Origin: Virgibacillus litoralis
GTDB lineage: Bacteria; Bacillota; Bacilli; Bacillales; Amphibacillaceae
NCBI RefSeq assembly: GCF_017873675.1
Contig: NZ_JAGGKK010000004.1
Span: 1-64,000, forward strand
Direction of reading: 5' to 3'
Length of the DNA: 64,000 bases
The position numbers and the translations under genes are program-made. The notes below the pieces were generated by a model that searched no databases, was not told the origin of the DNA, and saw only the letters and a list, made by a program, of their open reading frames with translations. Shown one piece after another: positions 16,902 through 24,540 of the stretch (position 1 is the stretch's first letter; the number at the start of each line of letters is the position of its first letter).

Positions 16902-17714
16902 TCACTCGTCAAACGAGGTCTCTAGGAATTTATCAATTAAATCGAAAGTAAACCCCTTTCTATACAAAGCTTCTTTTATCTTATTGCGTAATTCATAGCC
17001 CTCAAACTTCTGCTGGTGTTTACGAAGAAGCTTTTCACCTTGTTTCACAATGGCATCCCATTCAGCATCGTCATTTTTTTCTTCTTGTACGTCCGCCAGC
17101 ACATCCTTGATAACATCTTGTGTAAATCCCTTTTGCATTAATGTTGATTGCAGTTGCTGAACCTGTTGCTTAAATGAGTTGCTTTTACTTGTATTCAGTT
17201 TTTTCTCAACCCATTTAGCTGCTTTCACATGCTGTTCCTCATAGGTAAACAAATCAACCGCTTCACTAGCAATTAATTTGGAAACACCTTTATCCATCAA
17301 TTCTTTTTTTACAAGCATCGGTCCCTTGCTTGCTGTTTGAATTCTTGTTCTAACAAATGAGTCAGCAAACTGCTTATCATCTATTAACCCCTCATCGAGG
17401 AGCTTGTCCATAATTTTCGTAATATGCTCTTCATCAACTTCTTTTTTAACAAGATAATCATAAATTTCTTTTTTTGTTCGCATTCGGTAGCTTAAAAAGT
17501 TTATTGCAAGGGTATATGATTTATGTAATGTATCTTTTTGGATAAGCGTGGCGATCGTCGTATCGTCTAAATCAAGGTCTTTACGAAGCTTATTCTCGAT
17601 TAATACCGCTTCATCTACACTGAAGCCGTATTTTTCACCTTGGCCCTCATCCAGAAAGATATTGAACCGATTCTTACGTTTCTTTTGTGTAGTGATCCGG
17701 GTAATTTTTGTCAA
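16902..17714 (-). CDS. recX: Recombination regulator RecX
   Basis: A 270-residue helical protein that modulates RecA filaments. Three-helix repeats characteristic of RecX are visible: YRMRTKKEIYDYLVKKEVDE, LLDEGLIDDKQFADSFVRTR and KGVSKLIASEAVDLFT, with later copies LMQKGFTQDVIKDVL and ALYRKGFTFDLIDKFL. The size is typical of the longer Bacillus RecX. Its location between yfhF and yfhH equals B. subtilis yfhG/recX. Confidence 0.93.
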   Translation of the reverse strand: MTKITRITTQKKRKNRFNIFLDEGQGEKYGFSVDEAVLIENKLRKDLDLDDTTIATLIQKDTLHKSYTLAINFLSYRMRTKKEIYDYLVKKEVDEEHITKIMDKLLDEGLIDDKQFADSFVRTRIQTASKGPMLVKKELMDKGVSKLIASEAVDLFTYEEQHVKAAKWVEKKLNTSKSNSFKQQVQQLQSTLMQKGFTQDVIKDVLADVQEEKNDDAEWDAIVKQGEKLLRKHQQKFEGYELRNKIKEALYRKGFTFDLIDKFLETSFDE

Positions 17715-17841
17715 TGTTTCTCACCCCTTTCCCTAATGATAACATGATTTTTTGCCCGGACACTACTGTAAGAATCGATATACTAAAAGCTCTAAAATAG
17801 AATAAACTAATATAATAGTGATTAATTACTGGAGTGATAAA

Positions 17842-18732
17842 ATGAATATATTAATTACAGGTGGAACCGGATTTGTTGGCAGCCACCTTACAAAAGCTTT
17901 GAACGAGAAAGATCACCACGTTTACATACTCACACGCTTCCCTGAAAAACACACAAACAGCGAAAAAACTTCTTTTATAAGTTATGATTATCAAGTAGAA
18001 AAACTCCCTGCAATTCATGGAGTTATTAACCTTGCTGGAGATTCCCTATTTGGTTACTGGTCTAAAAAGAAAAAGGATGCTATTATATCCAGCCGAATTA
18101 AGACGACACAAAAAGTTATTGATATTATGAAACAGATGGACAAAAAACCTGACGTATTTATTACTGGGTCAGCAATCGGCTATTATGGAACATCAGAGGA
18201 TTCTATTTTTACAGAAAACACGAAAGAACCAGGTGATGACTTTTTAGCTAAAGTAGCAGTAGACTGGGAGAAAACTGCAAAACAGGCTGAACAACTGGAT
18301 ATTCGAACGGTTTACACTCGATTTGGCGTCATTTTGGGTAAGGAAGGCGCCCTCCCTTACATGAAGCTTCCAATTAAAATGTTTGCTGGAGGGAAAATAG
18401 GTAATGGAGAGCAGTGGGTATCATGGGTTCATATTGAAGATGTTGTCCAGCTTATTCAATTTTGCTTATTTAATACGCATATAAGTGGAGCAGTTAATAT
18501 CACTTCACCGTATCCAAAGCGTAATAAAGATTTCACTAAAGTATTGGCAAAAGTACTAAAACGCCCATATTGGGTCTCTACCCCATCCCCTATTATCCGG
18601 ACGGTAATTGGAGAAATGAGCCACCTGATTACGAAGGGACAATTCGTTTTACCACAACAAGCAAAAGATAAAAATTATCAATTTTCGTATCCTTACCTAG
18701 AGGAAGCATTACGAGAGACAGAACGTGAATAG
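17842..18732 (+). CDS. yfhF: TIGR01777-type NAD-dependent epimerase/dehydratase (YfhF)
   Basis: A 296-residue extended SDR of the SulA/YfcH-like group. The Rossmann motif TGGTGFVGSHL is at residues 6-16, followed by GVINLAGDSLFGYWSKKKKD, FITGSAIGYYGTSED and WVHIEDVVQLI, all family landmarks. The C-terminal 60 residues contain the family-specific DUF1731-like region. The reaction is unknown. I start at 17842 (MNILITGG), where GGAGTG precedes the ATG; an earlier in-frame ATG adds eight residues without a ribosome site. Confidence 0.9.
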   Translation: MNILITGGTGFVGSHLTKALNEKDHHVYILTRFPEKHTNSEKTSFISYDYQVEKLPAIHGVINLAGDSLFGYWSKKKKDAIISSRIKTTQKVIDIMKQMDKKPDVFITGSAIGYYGTSEDSIFTENTKEPGDDFLAKVAVDWEKTAKQAEQLDIRTVYTRFGVILGKEGALPYMKLPIKMFAGGKIGNGEQWVSWVHIEDVVQLIQFCLFNTHISGAVNITSPYPKRNKDFTKVLAKVLKRPYWVSTPSPIIRTVIGEMSHLITKGQFVLPQQAKDKNYQFSYPYLEEALRETERE

Positions 18733-18756
18733 GTTGAAATGTATATATTTGTTTGT

Positions 18757-18765
18757 TGTGGATAA
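18757..18765 (-). promoter_or_regulatory. Isolated perfect DnaA box
   Basis: TGTGGATAA, the complement of the DnaA box TTATCCACA, between yfhF and yfhE. It is about 370 bp from the main cluster. Confidence 0.5.
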
Positions 18766-18800
18766 TCCTAACACCAAAGCGTAAGCGAGGGGGTTGTCCT

Positions 18801-18929
18801 ATGAAAGGTAAGCCAAAAGACCAGCGTGAAAAGTTTTTGTCCAAAACACAGGAAGTATTGTATCAGAAGGAGTTTAAGCAAGCTGACAAAATACATGGTC
18901 AGTTAAGTCAGAGAAGAAACCAAAGGTAA
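18801..18929 (+). CDS. yfhE: YfhE-like small protein
   Basis: A 42-residue basic protein, MKGKPKDQREKFLSKTQEVL then YQKEFKQADKIHGQLSQRRN. It is preceded by GAGGGGG and followed by a terminator that begins inside its last codons, so it is very likely expressed. B. subtilis has the small genes yfhE and yfhD beside yfhF; the EVLYQKEFKQAD core is what I take as YfhE-like. Function unknown. Confidence 0.7.
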   Translation: MKGKPKDQREKFLSKTQEVLYQKEFKQADKIHGQLSQRRNQR

Positions 18930-18948
18930 TTCTTTGGTTTCTTTTTTT
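18918..18948 (+). terminator. Terminator of yfhE
   Basis: AACCAAAGgtaattCTTTGGTTT followed by seven T residues. Confidence 0.88.
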
Positions 18949-18964
18949 AGGCTCTAGAGCAGCG

Positions 18965-19060
18965 GATAATGGACTCCCGAATCAGCCACGCCCTGTGCGT
19001 CGAAGGCTTGTGGTGAGCCCACGGCTAGTGAAGACACTGTGAAAGCGAGTACTGAAAATC
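18965..19060. repeat. Decayed intergenic repeat
   Basis: GGACTCCCGAATCAGCCA (18971-18988) recurs inverted at 61152-61169, and GGTGAGCCCACGG (19012-19024) with GAAAGCGAGT (19041-19050) recurs in the composite repeat at 34433-34452. It looks like a decayed mosaic of known intergenic elements. Confidence 0.5.
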
Positions 19061-19138
19061 TACGAAACAGTTAATCTTTGTTGTGTCGCAAACAATCTAT
19101 ATCTATAGCAACAATCTTTTATAAAACAACCCTTCTAT

Positions 19139-19309
19139 TTATCCACAAGTTTAATAACAGTGTTAATAACTCTGTGAAACCCCTCCACATATACACCACT
19201 TATTCACACTATAGTTGTGCATAAGATTTTATCCTCCTGTTTATATTGTGGATACTCTGCTAAAACGTTGTGTGTAAGTTCACTTTCATGTTAATAACCT
19301 TGTGTATAA
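19139..19309. promoter_or_regulatory. DnaA-box cluster
   Basis: Four 9-mers match the DnaA-box consensus TTATNCACA exactly within 171 bp: TTATCCACA (19139-19147, plus), TTATTCACA (19200-19208, plus), TGTGCATAA (19216-19224, minus) and TGTGTATAA (19301-19309, minus). Two more differ at one base: TGTGGATAC (19247-19255) and TGTGTGTAA (19269-19277). The stretch is AT-rich, gene-free and follows the yfhE terminator. No dnaA or dnaN gene is near, so this is not the standard oriC. It could be a DnaA-titration or regulatory site like the DnaA-box clusters described outside oriC in B. subtilis, or control the downstream yxlEFG-like operon. Confidence 0.75.
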
Positions 19310-19386
19310 TTATTTTTCTTTTAAAATGAACCTTTTCACGTCATAATTCGTAGATAGACTATCAACAACGATTGGAGTGAATTAGC

Positions 19387-19605
19387 ATGGAAGAAGTAGC
19401 ATTAATAGATATATTTAGCGAGATCAATTGGGCCATTATTGCACCCATAATCGTTATACAGGGAATTTTGCTTATTGTTTCTTTAATTGATTTAGTAAGA
19501 ATCGAAAAAACAAACGGGCCCAAATGGCTTTGGTTCATTATCGTTATTTTCATTAACATAATTGGACCAATTATCTATTTTATTTTCGGGAGGAGACAGG
19601 ATTAA
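19387..19605 (+). CDS. yxlE: PLDc_N domain small membrane protein (YxlE-like)
   Basis: A 72-residue protein with two membrane helices (about residues 15-37 and 48-68), the second carrying the PLDc_N signature WLWFIIVIFINIIGPIIYFI followed by FGRR. It resembles B. subtilis YxlE of the sigY-yxlCDEFG operon. The next gene starts directly after its stop. No sigY, yxlC or yxlD homologue is present here. Confidence 0.85.
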   Translation: MEEVALIDIFSEINWAIIAPIIVIQGILLIVSLIDLVRIEKTNGPKWLWFIIVIFINIIGPIIYFIFGRRQD

Positions 19606-20514
19606 ATGGCGTTACTTACGGTTAATAATCTAACCAAGAATTATGACGGCAAATCTGCAGTTAATGAGATAAATTTTCAATTTCAGCCTGGTAAATGTAT
19701 TGCTCTTATTGGACCAAATGGTGCTGGGAAGACAACTACTTTACGCATGTTATCCGGATTAATCAAACCTACCAGTGGATCAGTTACGTTTTCTGGTATG
19801 AAACAAAATGATGATATTAGAAAATACATTGGCTACCTCCCACAGTATCCAGTCTTTTATGCATGGATGACTGGAAAAGAATTTCTGGTCTATGTCGGTC
19901 GTCTTGCACATTTATCCAAAGAGGAAGCGAACAAGCGCACAGAAATACTTTTGGAACGTGTTGGTCTGACTGAAGCTAAAAATCGTCGTATTGGTAAATA
20001 CTCTGGCGGAATGAAGCAACGCCTTGGCATAGCCCAAGCTATGATTCATCACCCAAAGCTTCTGATGCTTGATGAACCGGTATCATCATTGGACCCACTT
20101 GGACGCAGGGAAGTCCTAACCTTAATGGAAGAGTTGAAAGAAGACATGACGATTTTATTTTCTACCCACATTCTAGGAGACGCAGATGAGGTTAGTGATG
20201 AGCTTTTGCTATTGCATGAGGGACAAATTGTTGAATCTGGTTCCATGGAAGAACTTCGTCATAAGTATCAGACAGCTAAGATAGAACTAGGATTTCAGGA
20301 CAATCTGGCAAACTATCATACTAAAATAGGTAACCTGCCATCGGTCGTAACATGTTCCATGGATCGAAACACAATCCATGTGACGGCAACCGATATTTTA
20401 AGTGCGCGCAAGGAAATTCTCGCAGCTGCTTCTCAAGAAGAATGGCCACTAACATCTTTTGCTATTAATCGCGCGTCTCTCGAAGACATGTTTATGAAGG
20501 CGGTGAGCAACTAA
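19606..20514 (+). CDS. yxlF: ABC transporter ATPase (YxlF-like)
   Basis: A 302-residue ATPase with Walker A GPNGAGKTT (36-44), Q-loop GYLPQYP, signature YSGGMKQR and Walker B LLMLDEPVSSLD. The C-terminal 80 residues form an extra domain often seen in ATPases of bacteriocin or self-protection type exporters. It overlaps the permease gene by one base (TAATG), so the two are co-translated. Substrate unknown; in B. subtilis the homologous yxlFG pair influences sigma-Y activity. Confidence 0.92.
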   Translation: MALLTVNNLTKNYDGKSAVNEINFQFQPGKCIALIGPNGAGKTTTLRMLSGLIKPTSGSVTFSGMKQNDDIRKYIGYLPQYPVFYAWMTGKEFLVYVGRLAHLSKEEANKRTEILLERVGLTEAKNRRIGKYSGGMKQRLGIAQAMIHHPKLLMLDEPVSSLDPLGRREVLTLMEELKEDMTILFSTHILGDADEVSDELLLLHEGQIVESGSMEELRHKYQTAKIELGFQDNLANYHTKIGNLPSVVTCSMDRNTIHVTATDILSARKEILAAASQEEWPLTSFAINRASLEDMFMKAVSN

Positions 20515-21290
20515 TGCAATGGATGACACTTTTTAAAAAAGAACTTTTAGAAAATATCCGGAATCTCAAATGGATATGGGTACCTTTAGTCATGATTTTA
20601 ATCGCCACCATGGATCCGGTATCGAGCTATTACTTACCACAGATTATTGATGCTGTTGGTGGGATGCCAGAGGGAACTGAATTCCAGCTACCTGATTTTA
20701 CTCCAAGTGATGTTGTTATGATGAGTTTATCGCAAATAAGCAGTATTGGTGTACTTATTATCGTACTTATGTCAATGGGGACAATAGCTGGTGAACGCAA
20801 AAGTGGAGTTTCTGAACTAGTTTTGGTTAAACCAGTATCTTATACAAACTATATTACCGCCAAGTGGGCTGCAGTACTATTATTAACTCTGACTGCCTTG
20901 GCATTAGGAATGCTTTCCAGCTGGTATTATGTAAATCTTCTGTTTGGTGAATTATCTTTTGGTACACTCCTGCAAATTATTTTCTTTTATGGACTATGGC
21001 TTGCATTAGTTGTGTCCTTATCCATCTTTTACAACACATTATTAAAAATACCTGGTCTTGTAGCATTTCTTACGATTGCAACGATCCTGGTAATGAAACT
21101 GATTACAACTATCTTTTCACATCTTCTCGAATGGAGTCCTAATAATATTTCAGGATATATTAACCAGATGCTCGTGTCTGGCAGTGTTCCATCTGAACTA
21201 ACAGGTGCAGCTATGGTAACAATAGTTATGATTATCTTGTTAGTAGCAAGCTCGATCTACATGTTCAAGTCAAAGGAAATGGCGAATTAA
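20514..21290 (+). CDS. yxlG: ABC-2 type permease (YxlG-like)
   Basis: A 258-residue membrane protein with six predicted helices, starting about residues 20, 75, 110, 140, 170 and 235, and the loop GERKSGVSELVLVKPVSY typical of ABC-2 permeases. It is translationally coupled to the ATPase ahead of it. The composite intergenic repeat begins about 45 bp after its stop and there is no clear terminator in between. Confidence 0.9.
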   Translation: MQWMTLFKKELLENIRNLKWIWVPLVMILIATMDPVSSYYLPQIIDAVGGMPEGTEFQLPDFTPSDVVMMSLSQISSIGVLIIVLMSMGTIAGERKSGVSELVLVKPVSYTNYITAKWAAVLLLTLTALALGMLSSWYYVNLLFGELSFGTLLQIIFFYGLWLALVVSLSIFYNTLLKIPGLVAFLTIATILVMKLITTIFSHLLEWSPNNISGYINQMLVSGSVPSELTGAAMVTIVMIILLVASSIYMFKSKEMAN

Positions 21291-21333
21291 AGAATTGAGA
21301 CAGGGAATAACTAAAACTTCCTAATTGAGAGAT

Positions 21334-22160
21334 GAATAATAGCAGGCTAGGATTTTTAGAATGTTCATTTTCAATGGCTGGATCTAATACGTAGTTGATA
21401 TATGATGCGACACAGTATTAAAATAATTTATGTGCGATGACATCGCTCCGGAAATACACTACGCTTTCCGTGGGCGGCTGATGAGCCTCCTTGCTCCTAC
21501 GTCGCTGCGTAGTCTCATCTAGGCCTCAGCTCCCACAGGAGTCTACGTGTATTTCCTCCGCTGGATTGTGTATTACAATCCTAAAAATAAACAAATGTTG
21601 TTGTGATGGGTAAGAGAAACTTTAAATCATTTAAATTAACAACTCCAAGGAACGCGCAGTTCTTTATAAATCCAACTGCAGGCTAATACTCCCTTTCACC
21701 GACCTGGATACCAAGGCGACATCTGCTCAATCTGACGTTTTACAGTTTCTTCTTAGTCACGGGCATCCTCGTGACGCTAAGAGCGCTTCTCCCGGGGTCT
21801 TAAGGCACGTACTGAGTTCCCTTTGGCTAAGAGGGGCAATGTCACGACAAGCATTAATTAATTTACAGGATATAGTGAGAGCAAAACCTAGCGAAGGAAA
21901 TACATGGAGACTCCTGCGGGAAAAGCAACAGCTGAAGATCCCGCAGGAAGCGTTTTTTGCTTCCGAGGAAGCTGAAGCGTTGCCCGCGGAAAGCGAAGTG
22001 TATTTCCGAAGCGGCATCATAGCACTCAAACTTTTTAAATAGTACGTCGCAGTTTATATCTAATCTGCAACAAAAATAAATCCGAACTAATTCGAATTCT
22101 ATTTCAGGAATTTTGAATCATAGTTCGGATTTTATTTTGACTAAATAACTTTTGCCCAGG
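21334..22160. repeat. Composite intergenic repeat, copy A
   Basis: This gene-free 830-bp stretch is collinear with 34049-34710. It starts GAATAATAGCAGG, contains an approximately 120-bp element with terminal inverted repeats GGAAATACAC/GTGTATTTCC (21449-21556), a second element in opposite orientation (about 21897-22013, ends GGAAATACA/TGTATTTCC), then TCGCAGTTTATATCTAATC and a shared terminator hairpin. Between the two elements copy A has about 250 bp not found in copy B; that part can be read on the minus strand as a short broken coding fragment (TVKRQIEQMSPWYPGR) that I do not recognise. Confidence 0.8.
22078..22137. terminator. Bidirectional terminator (composite repeat copy A)
   Basis: AAATCCGAACTA...TAGTTCGGATTT with an inner ATTCGAATTC/GAATTTTGAAT stem and T-runs on both strands. 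It terminates the leftward ABC operon that ends at 22166 and is almost identical to 34628-34684. Confidence 0.85.
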
Positions 22161-22165
22161 TCTCT

Positions 22166-22867
22166 CTATTTTACTTTTACAGTTGTGATCCTTCTTAAGA
22201 ATAAAAAGGAAATGCAATAAACTACGATTCCTAAACCTAACATTTGATAAAAGAATGCTAAATCAATCTCTGAAAATAGGTTAATAAAGAAATCGACAAT
22301 CCAGCCCTTGGCAATACTTATAAGTAATAAAACTACTAATACTCCTAAAAAGCTTCCGCCTCCTGCAAGCCCATATCTAAAGAATATTAGCCCCACTACA
22401 AACATGAGTGCAAGAAAGAAGAACATGACTGATGTATCAATAAGGATTCTCGTATACCATGTGTTATCCACAAAATACGCCAGATGAAGAAATGAAAATG
22501 TATCAACGCCAGTCATCTCTGCCAATACTTTTACAATCTCCTGGAGAATACTAGCTGCTGTACTCATAAATAATGAGATAGCCAGAAAAAATATCCCTAA
22601 GCTGACAAATACGCTTTTACGAGTTGCCCCCATCTTTATGGAAAATGGTATTGATTCTTTCACCGTTAAGAACCCTAAGATCCCACAATAAACATACATT
22701 GGGCCTGTTAAACTTAATATCATCATTCCATTCTCTACATCCGTTAAAAAATAAGCGAATGCAAGTGAAACAACTAATATGCTTAGTAAAATCGTCCAAA
22801 ATATGAGAAGTGAATAACGAATATCAGTAATAAAGAAATAAAGTAGGCCTTTTAATTGTCTGCCCAT
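22166..22867 (-). CDS. ABC transporter permease of a GntR-controlled operon
   Basis: A 233-residue protein with about six hydrophobic helices (roughly 20-42, 50-70, 85-110, 145-170, 180-200, 210-228). It is the third gene of a leftward operon GntR-ATPase-permease, starting two bases past the ATPase stop. The layout matches the YtrA/YhcF-type operons of Bacillus, which respond to cell-envelope antibiotics, but the permease itself is too diverged to name. A TTATCCACA sequence inside it is coding and taken as chance. Confidence 0.8.
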   Translation of the reverse strand: MGRQLKGLLYFFITDIRYSLLIFWTILLSILVVSLAFAYFLTDVENGMMILSLTGPMYVYCGILGFLTVKESIPFSIKMGATRKSVFVSLGIFFLAISLFMSTAASILQEIVKVLAEMTGVDTFSFLHLAYFVDNTWYTRILIDTSVMFFFLALMFVVGLIFFRYGLAGGGSFLGVLVVLLLISIAKGWIVDFFINLFSEIDLAFFYQMLGLGIVVYCISFLFLRRITTVKVK

Positions 22868-22869
22868 CG

Positions 22870-23724
22870 TTATGCCCCCTTCTTTTCCGTTAAATAAATC
22901 ATCAGTTCCTGAATAGGAATTCCCTCTGCAGATAGGCCTGCTGATTTTGCTTGTTCTATACTTCCATACACATAGGCTGTCATCATCCCAGCAAGATTCT
23001 TACTCTGAATTACTTCCTTACCTTTAACAAATTCTTCAACATCCTGAACCGTTCCAGAAACAGCACATGTATTGTTACGCAATTCTTCTGCTTCTTCTTT
23101 TAGTACTAATTTTCCATCCTGCAGAATAAGAACTTCTTCAAACATTAGACTAACTTCATCAATTAAATGGGTGGAAAAAATAATTGTTCGTTTTTCAGAT
23201 TCATATTCTTCCAATAAAATCTCATAAAACTTCTTACGTGCTGCAGCATCAAGCCCTATATATGGTTCGTCAAATATCGTGATTGGAGCCTTACTTGCCA
23301 AACCGACTATTATTCCGAGAGCTGATACCATCCCTTTTGATAAGGCTTTTACTTTGGCATTAAGATTTAAGTTGTATTCAGCTATTAATTCATCAGCCAG
23401 CCCCTGATCCCATGTTGGATAAAAATAGGAATAAATACGGAGTACATTTTTTACTTTTAGATCTCTTTTAAAGTTGTTTCCTTCTTTAATTAAACAAATT
23501 GCTTCTGTTAATCGCTGATTATCAAAAGGAGGCTCTCCATCTATCAAAATCTGTCCTTCCGATGCTAATATTTGTCCTGATAATATTTCCATAAAAGTTG
23601 TTTTTCCTGCCCCATTTCTTCCAAGCAATCCATAAATTTTGGGTTCATTAAGCGTGAATGAAACATTATCAAGCGCATTTGTATCTTTATATTTTTTAGA
23701 GACGTCTTTAACTTCAATTTTCAT
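22870..23724 (-). CDS. ABC transporter ATPase (YtrB/YhcG type)
   Basis: A 284-residue ATPase with Walker A GRNGAGKTT, an atypical signature LSKGMVSALG in place of LSGGQ, Walker B ITIFDEPYIGLD and an H-loop STHLIDEV. The LSKGM form is usual for the YtrB/YhcG group. It overlaps the GntR gene by 11 bases, so expression is coupled to the regulator. Confidence 0.9.
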   Translation of the reverse strand: MKIEVKDVSKKYKDTNALDNVSFTLNEPKIYGLLGRNGAGKTTFMEILSGQILASEGQILIDGEPPFDNQRLTEAICLIKEGNNFKRDLKVKNVLRIYSYFYPTWDQGLADELIAEYNLNLNAKVKALSKGMVSALGIIVGLASKAPITIFDEPYIGLDAAARKKFYEILLEEYESEKRTIIFSTHLIDEVSLMFEEVLILQDGKLVLKEEAEELRNNTCAVSGTVQDVEEFVKGKEVIQSKNLAGMMTAYVYGSIEQAKSAGLSAEGIPIQELMIYLTEKKGA

Positions 23725-24088
23725 AAGTTTCCCCTCTTTCCACCATTTCCAATAATTCTTCCCTACTGATGTTCAATTTGTTCGCTTCGCTCTTAAGAGG
23801 CAGCATGTAGTTTTCATAAAAAGTTTTCTTCCGTTTCTTAATTAAAATTGTCTTAGCATGTTCTGTTACAAACATCCCAACACCCCTTCGTTTAACTAAA
23901 ATTCCTTCATTAACAAGCTCATTTATCCCTTTTGCTGCTGTTGCTGGATTGATTTGATAGTAGCCTGCAAATTCATTTGTGGAAGGGACCCGTTCGCCCG
24001 GCTTAACCGATTCGTTGATGACTGAGTCTTCCAGCTGCTCTTTTATCTGAAGGAAAATAGGTTTAGTTTCATCTAACTGATTTTTCAT
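23714..24088 (-). CDS. GntR family transcriptional regulator (YtrA subfamily)
   Basis: A 124-residue regulator: an N-terminal winged helix (QIKEQLEDSVINESVKPGER, VPSTNEFAGYYQINPATAAK) and a short C-terminal dimerisation stretch without a ligand-binding domain, as in the YtrA subfamily. It heads the operon with the ATPase and permease. A palindrome TTAGTTATGTAACTAA next to its own promoter suggests autoregulation of the whole operon. Confidence 0.9.
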   Translation of the reverse strand: MKNQLDETKPIFLQIKEQLEDSVINESVKPGERVPSTNEFAGYYQINPATAAKGINELVNEGILVKRRGVGMFVTEHAKTILIKKRKKTFYENYMLPLKSEANKLNISREELLEMVERGETYEN

Positions 24089-24115
24089 AAGTAAGCCCCT
24101 TGGTTAATTGGTTAA

Positions 24116-24131
24116 TTAGTTATGTAACTAA
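24116..24131. promoter_or_regulatory. Candidate GntR operator
   Basis: TTAGTTATGTAACTAA is a perfect 7-2-7 inverted repeat located 28 bp before the GntR start and abutting the -10 element, where repressor binding would block transcription. Confidence 0.6.
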
Positions 24132-24159
24132 CCATATAACTATATTGATCACTTGTCAA
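24131..24159 (-). promoter_or_regulatory. Promoter of the GntR-ABC operon
   Basis: Minus strand -35 TTGACA (24154-24159), 17-bp spacer, -10 TATGGT (24131-24136). Confidence 0.6.
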
Positions 24160-24305
24160 TAAATTTTTAGAAAATTTTACGAAACTGAAGTATGATTGCA
24201 TAGTTCTTTCAACTGAATAACGTACGCTATCGTACCGGGATGCGCGCAAAACTTTTGAATTATAAATTCTGCAAATCTTTATTTTTTAATAAATTGATTC
24301 AAACA

Positions 24306-24348
24306 GAAAAAAATAGGCCCCTGTACATGTAATATGCAGAGCCTATCA
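24306..24348 (-). terminator. Terminator of the SPFH/ribbon-helix-helix pair
   Basis: Minus strand ATAGGCtCTG...CAGggGCCTAT followed by seven T residues; the stem starts in the stop codon of the small gene. Confidence 0.82.
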
Positions 24349-24525
24349 ATCTTCTCCTATTTTTTTATCTTGTGTTTTTGGCAATCTTCCTGCTTTCATA
24401 GTTGATTCGCGAAGTAAGTATTCCACATGACTATTAACGCTGCGGAATTCATCCTTGGCCCAGGACTGCAAAATATCATATAACTTCGGGTCTATTCTTA
24501 GCGGAAAGTTTTTCTTTTTAGCCAT
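24346..24525 (-). CDS. Small ribbon-helix-helix (Arc/HicB-antitoxin-like) DNA-binding protein
   Basis: A 59-residue protein, MAKKKNFPLRIDPKLYDILQ then SWAKDEFRSVNSHVEYLLRE. The pattern FPLRIDPKLYDILQ-SVNSHVEYLLRE is the beta-strand plus two helices of an Arc-type ribbon-helix-helix fold. GAGGG precedes the ATG and a terminator follows the stop, so it is a real gene despite its size. It starts 15 bp past the SPFH gene and is probably co-transcribed with it. Such proteins are often labelled HicB-like antitoxins, but no toxin gene is adjacent, so a repressor role is more likely. Confidence 0.8.
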   Translation of the reverse strand: MAKKKNFPLRIDPKLYDILQSWAKDEFRSVNSHVEYLLRESTMKAGRLPKTQDKKIGED

Positions 24526-24540
24526 AGAATCCCTCTTTTT

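Noticed and set aside
22464-22472. TTATCCACA inside the ABC permease gene
   Set aside because: A single box in coding sequence with no neighbours; treated as chance.
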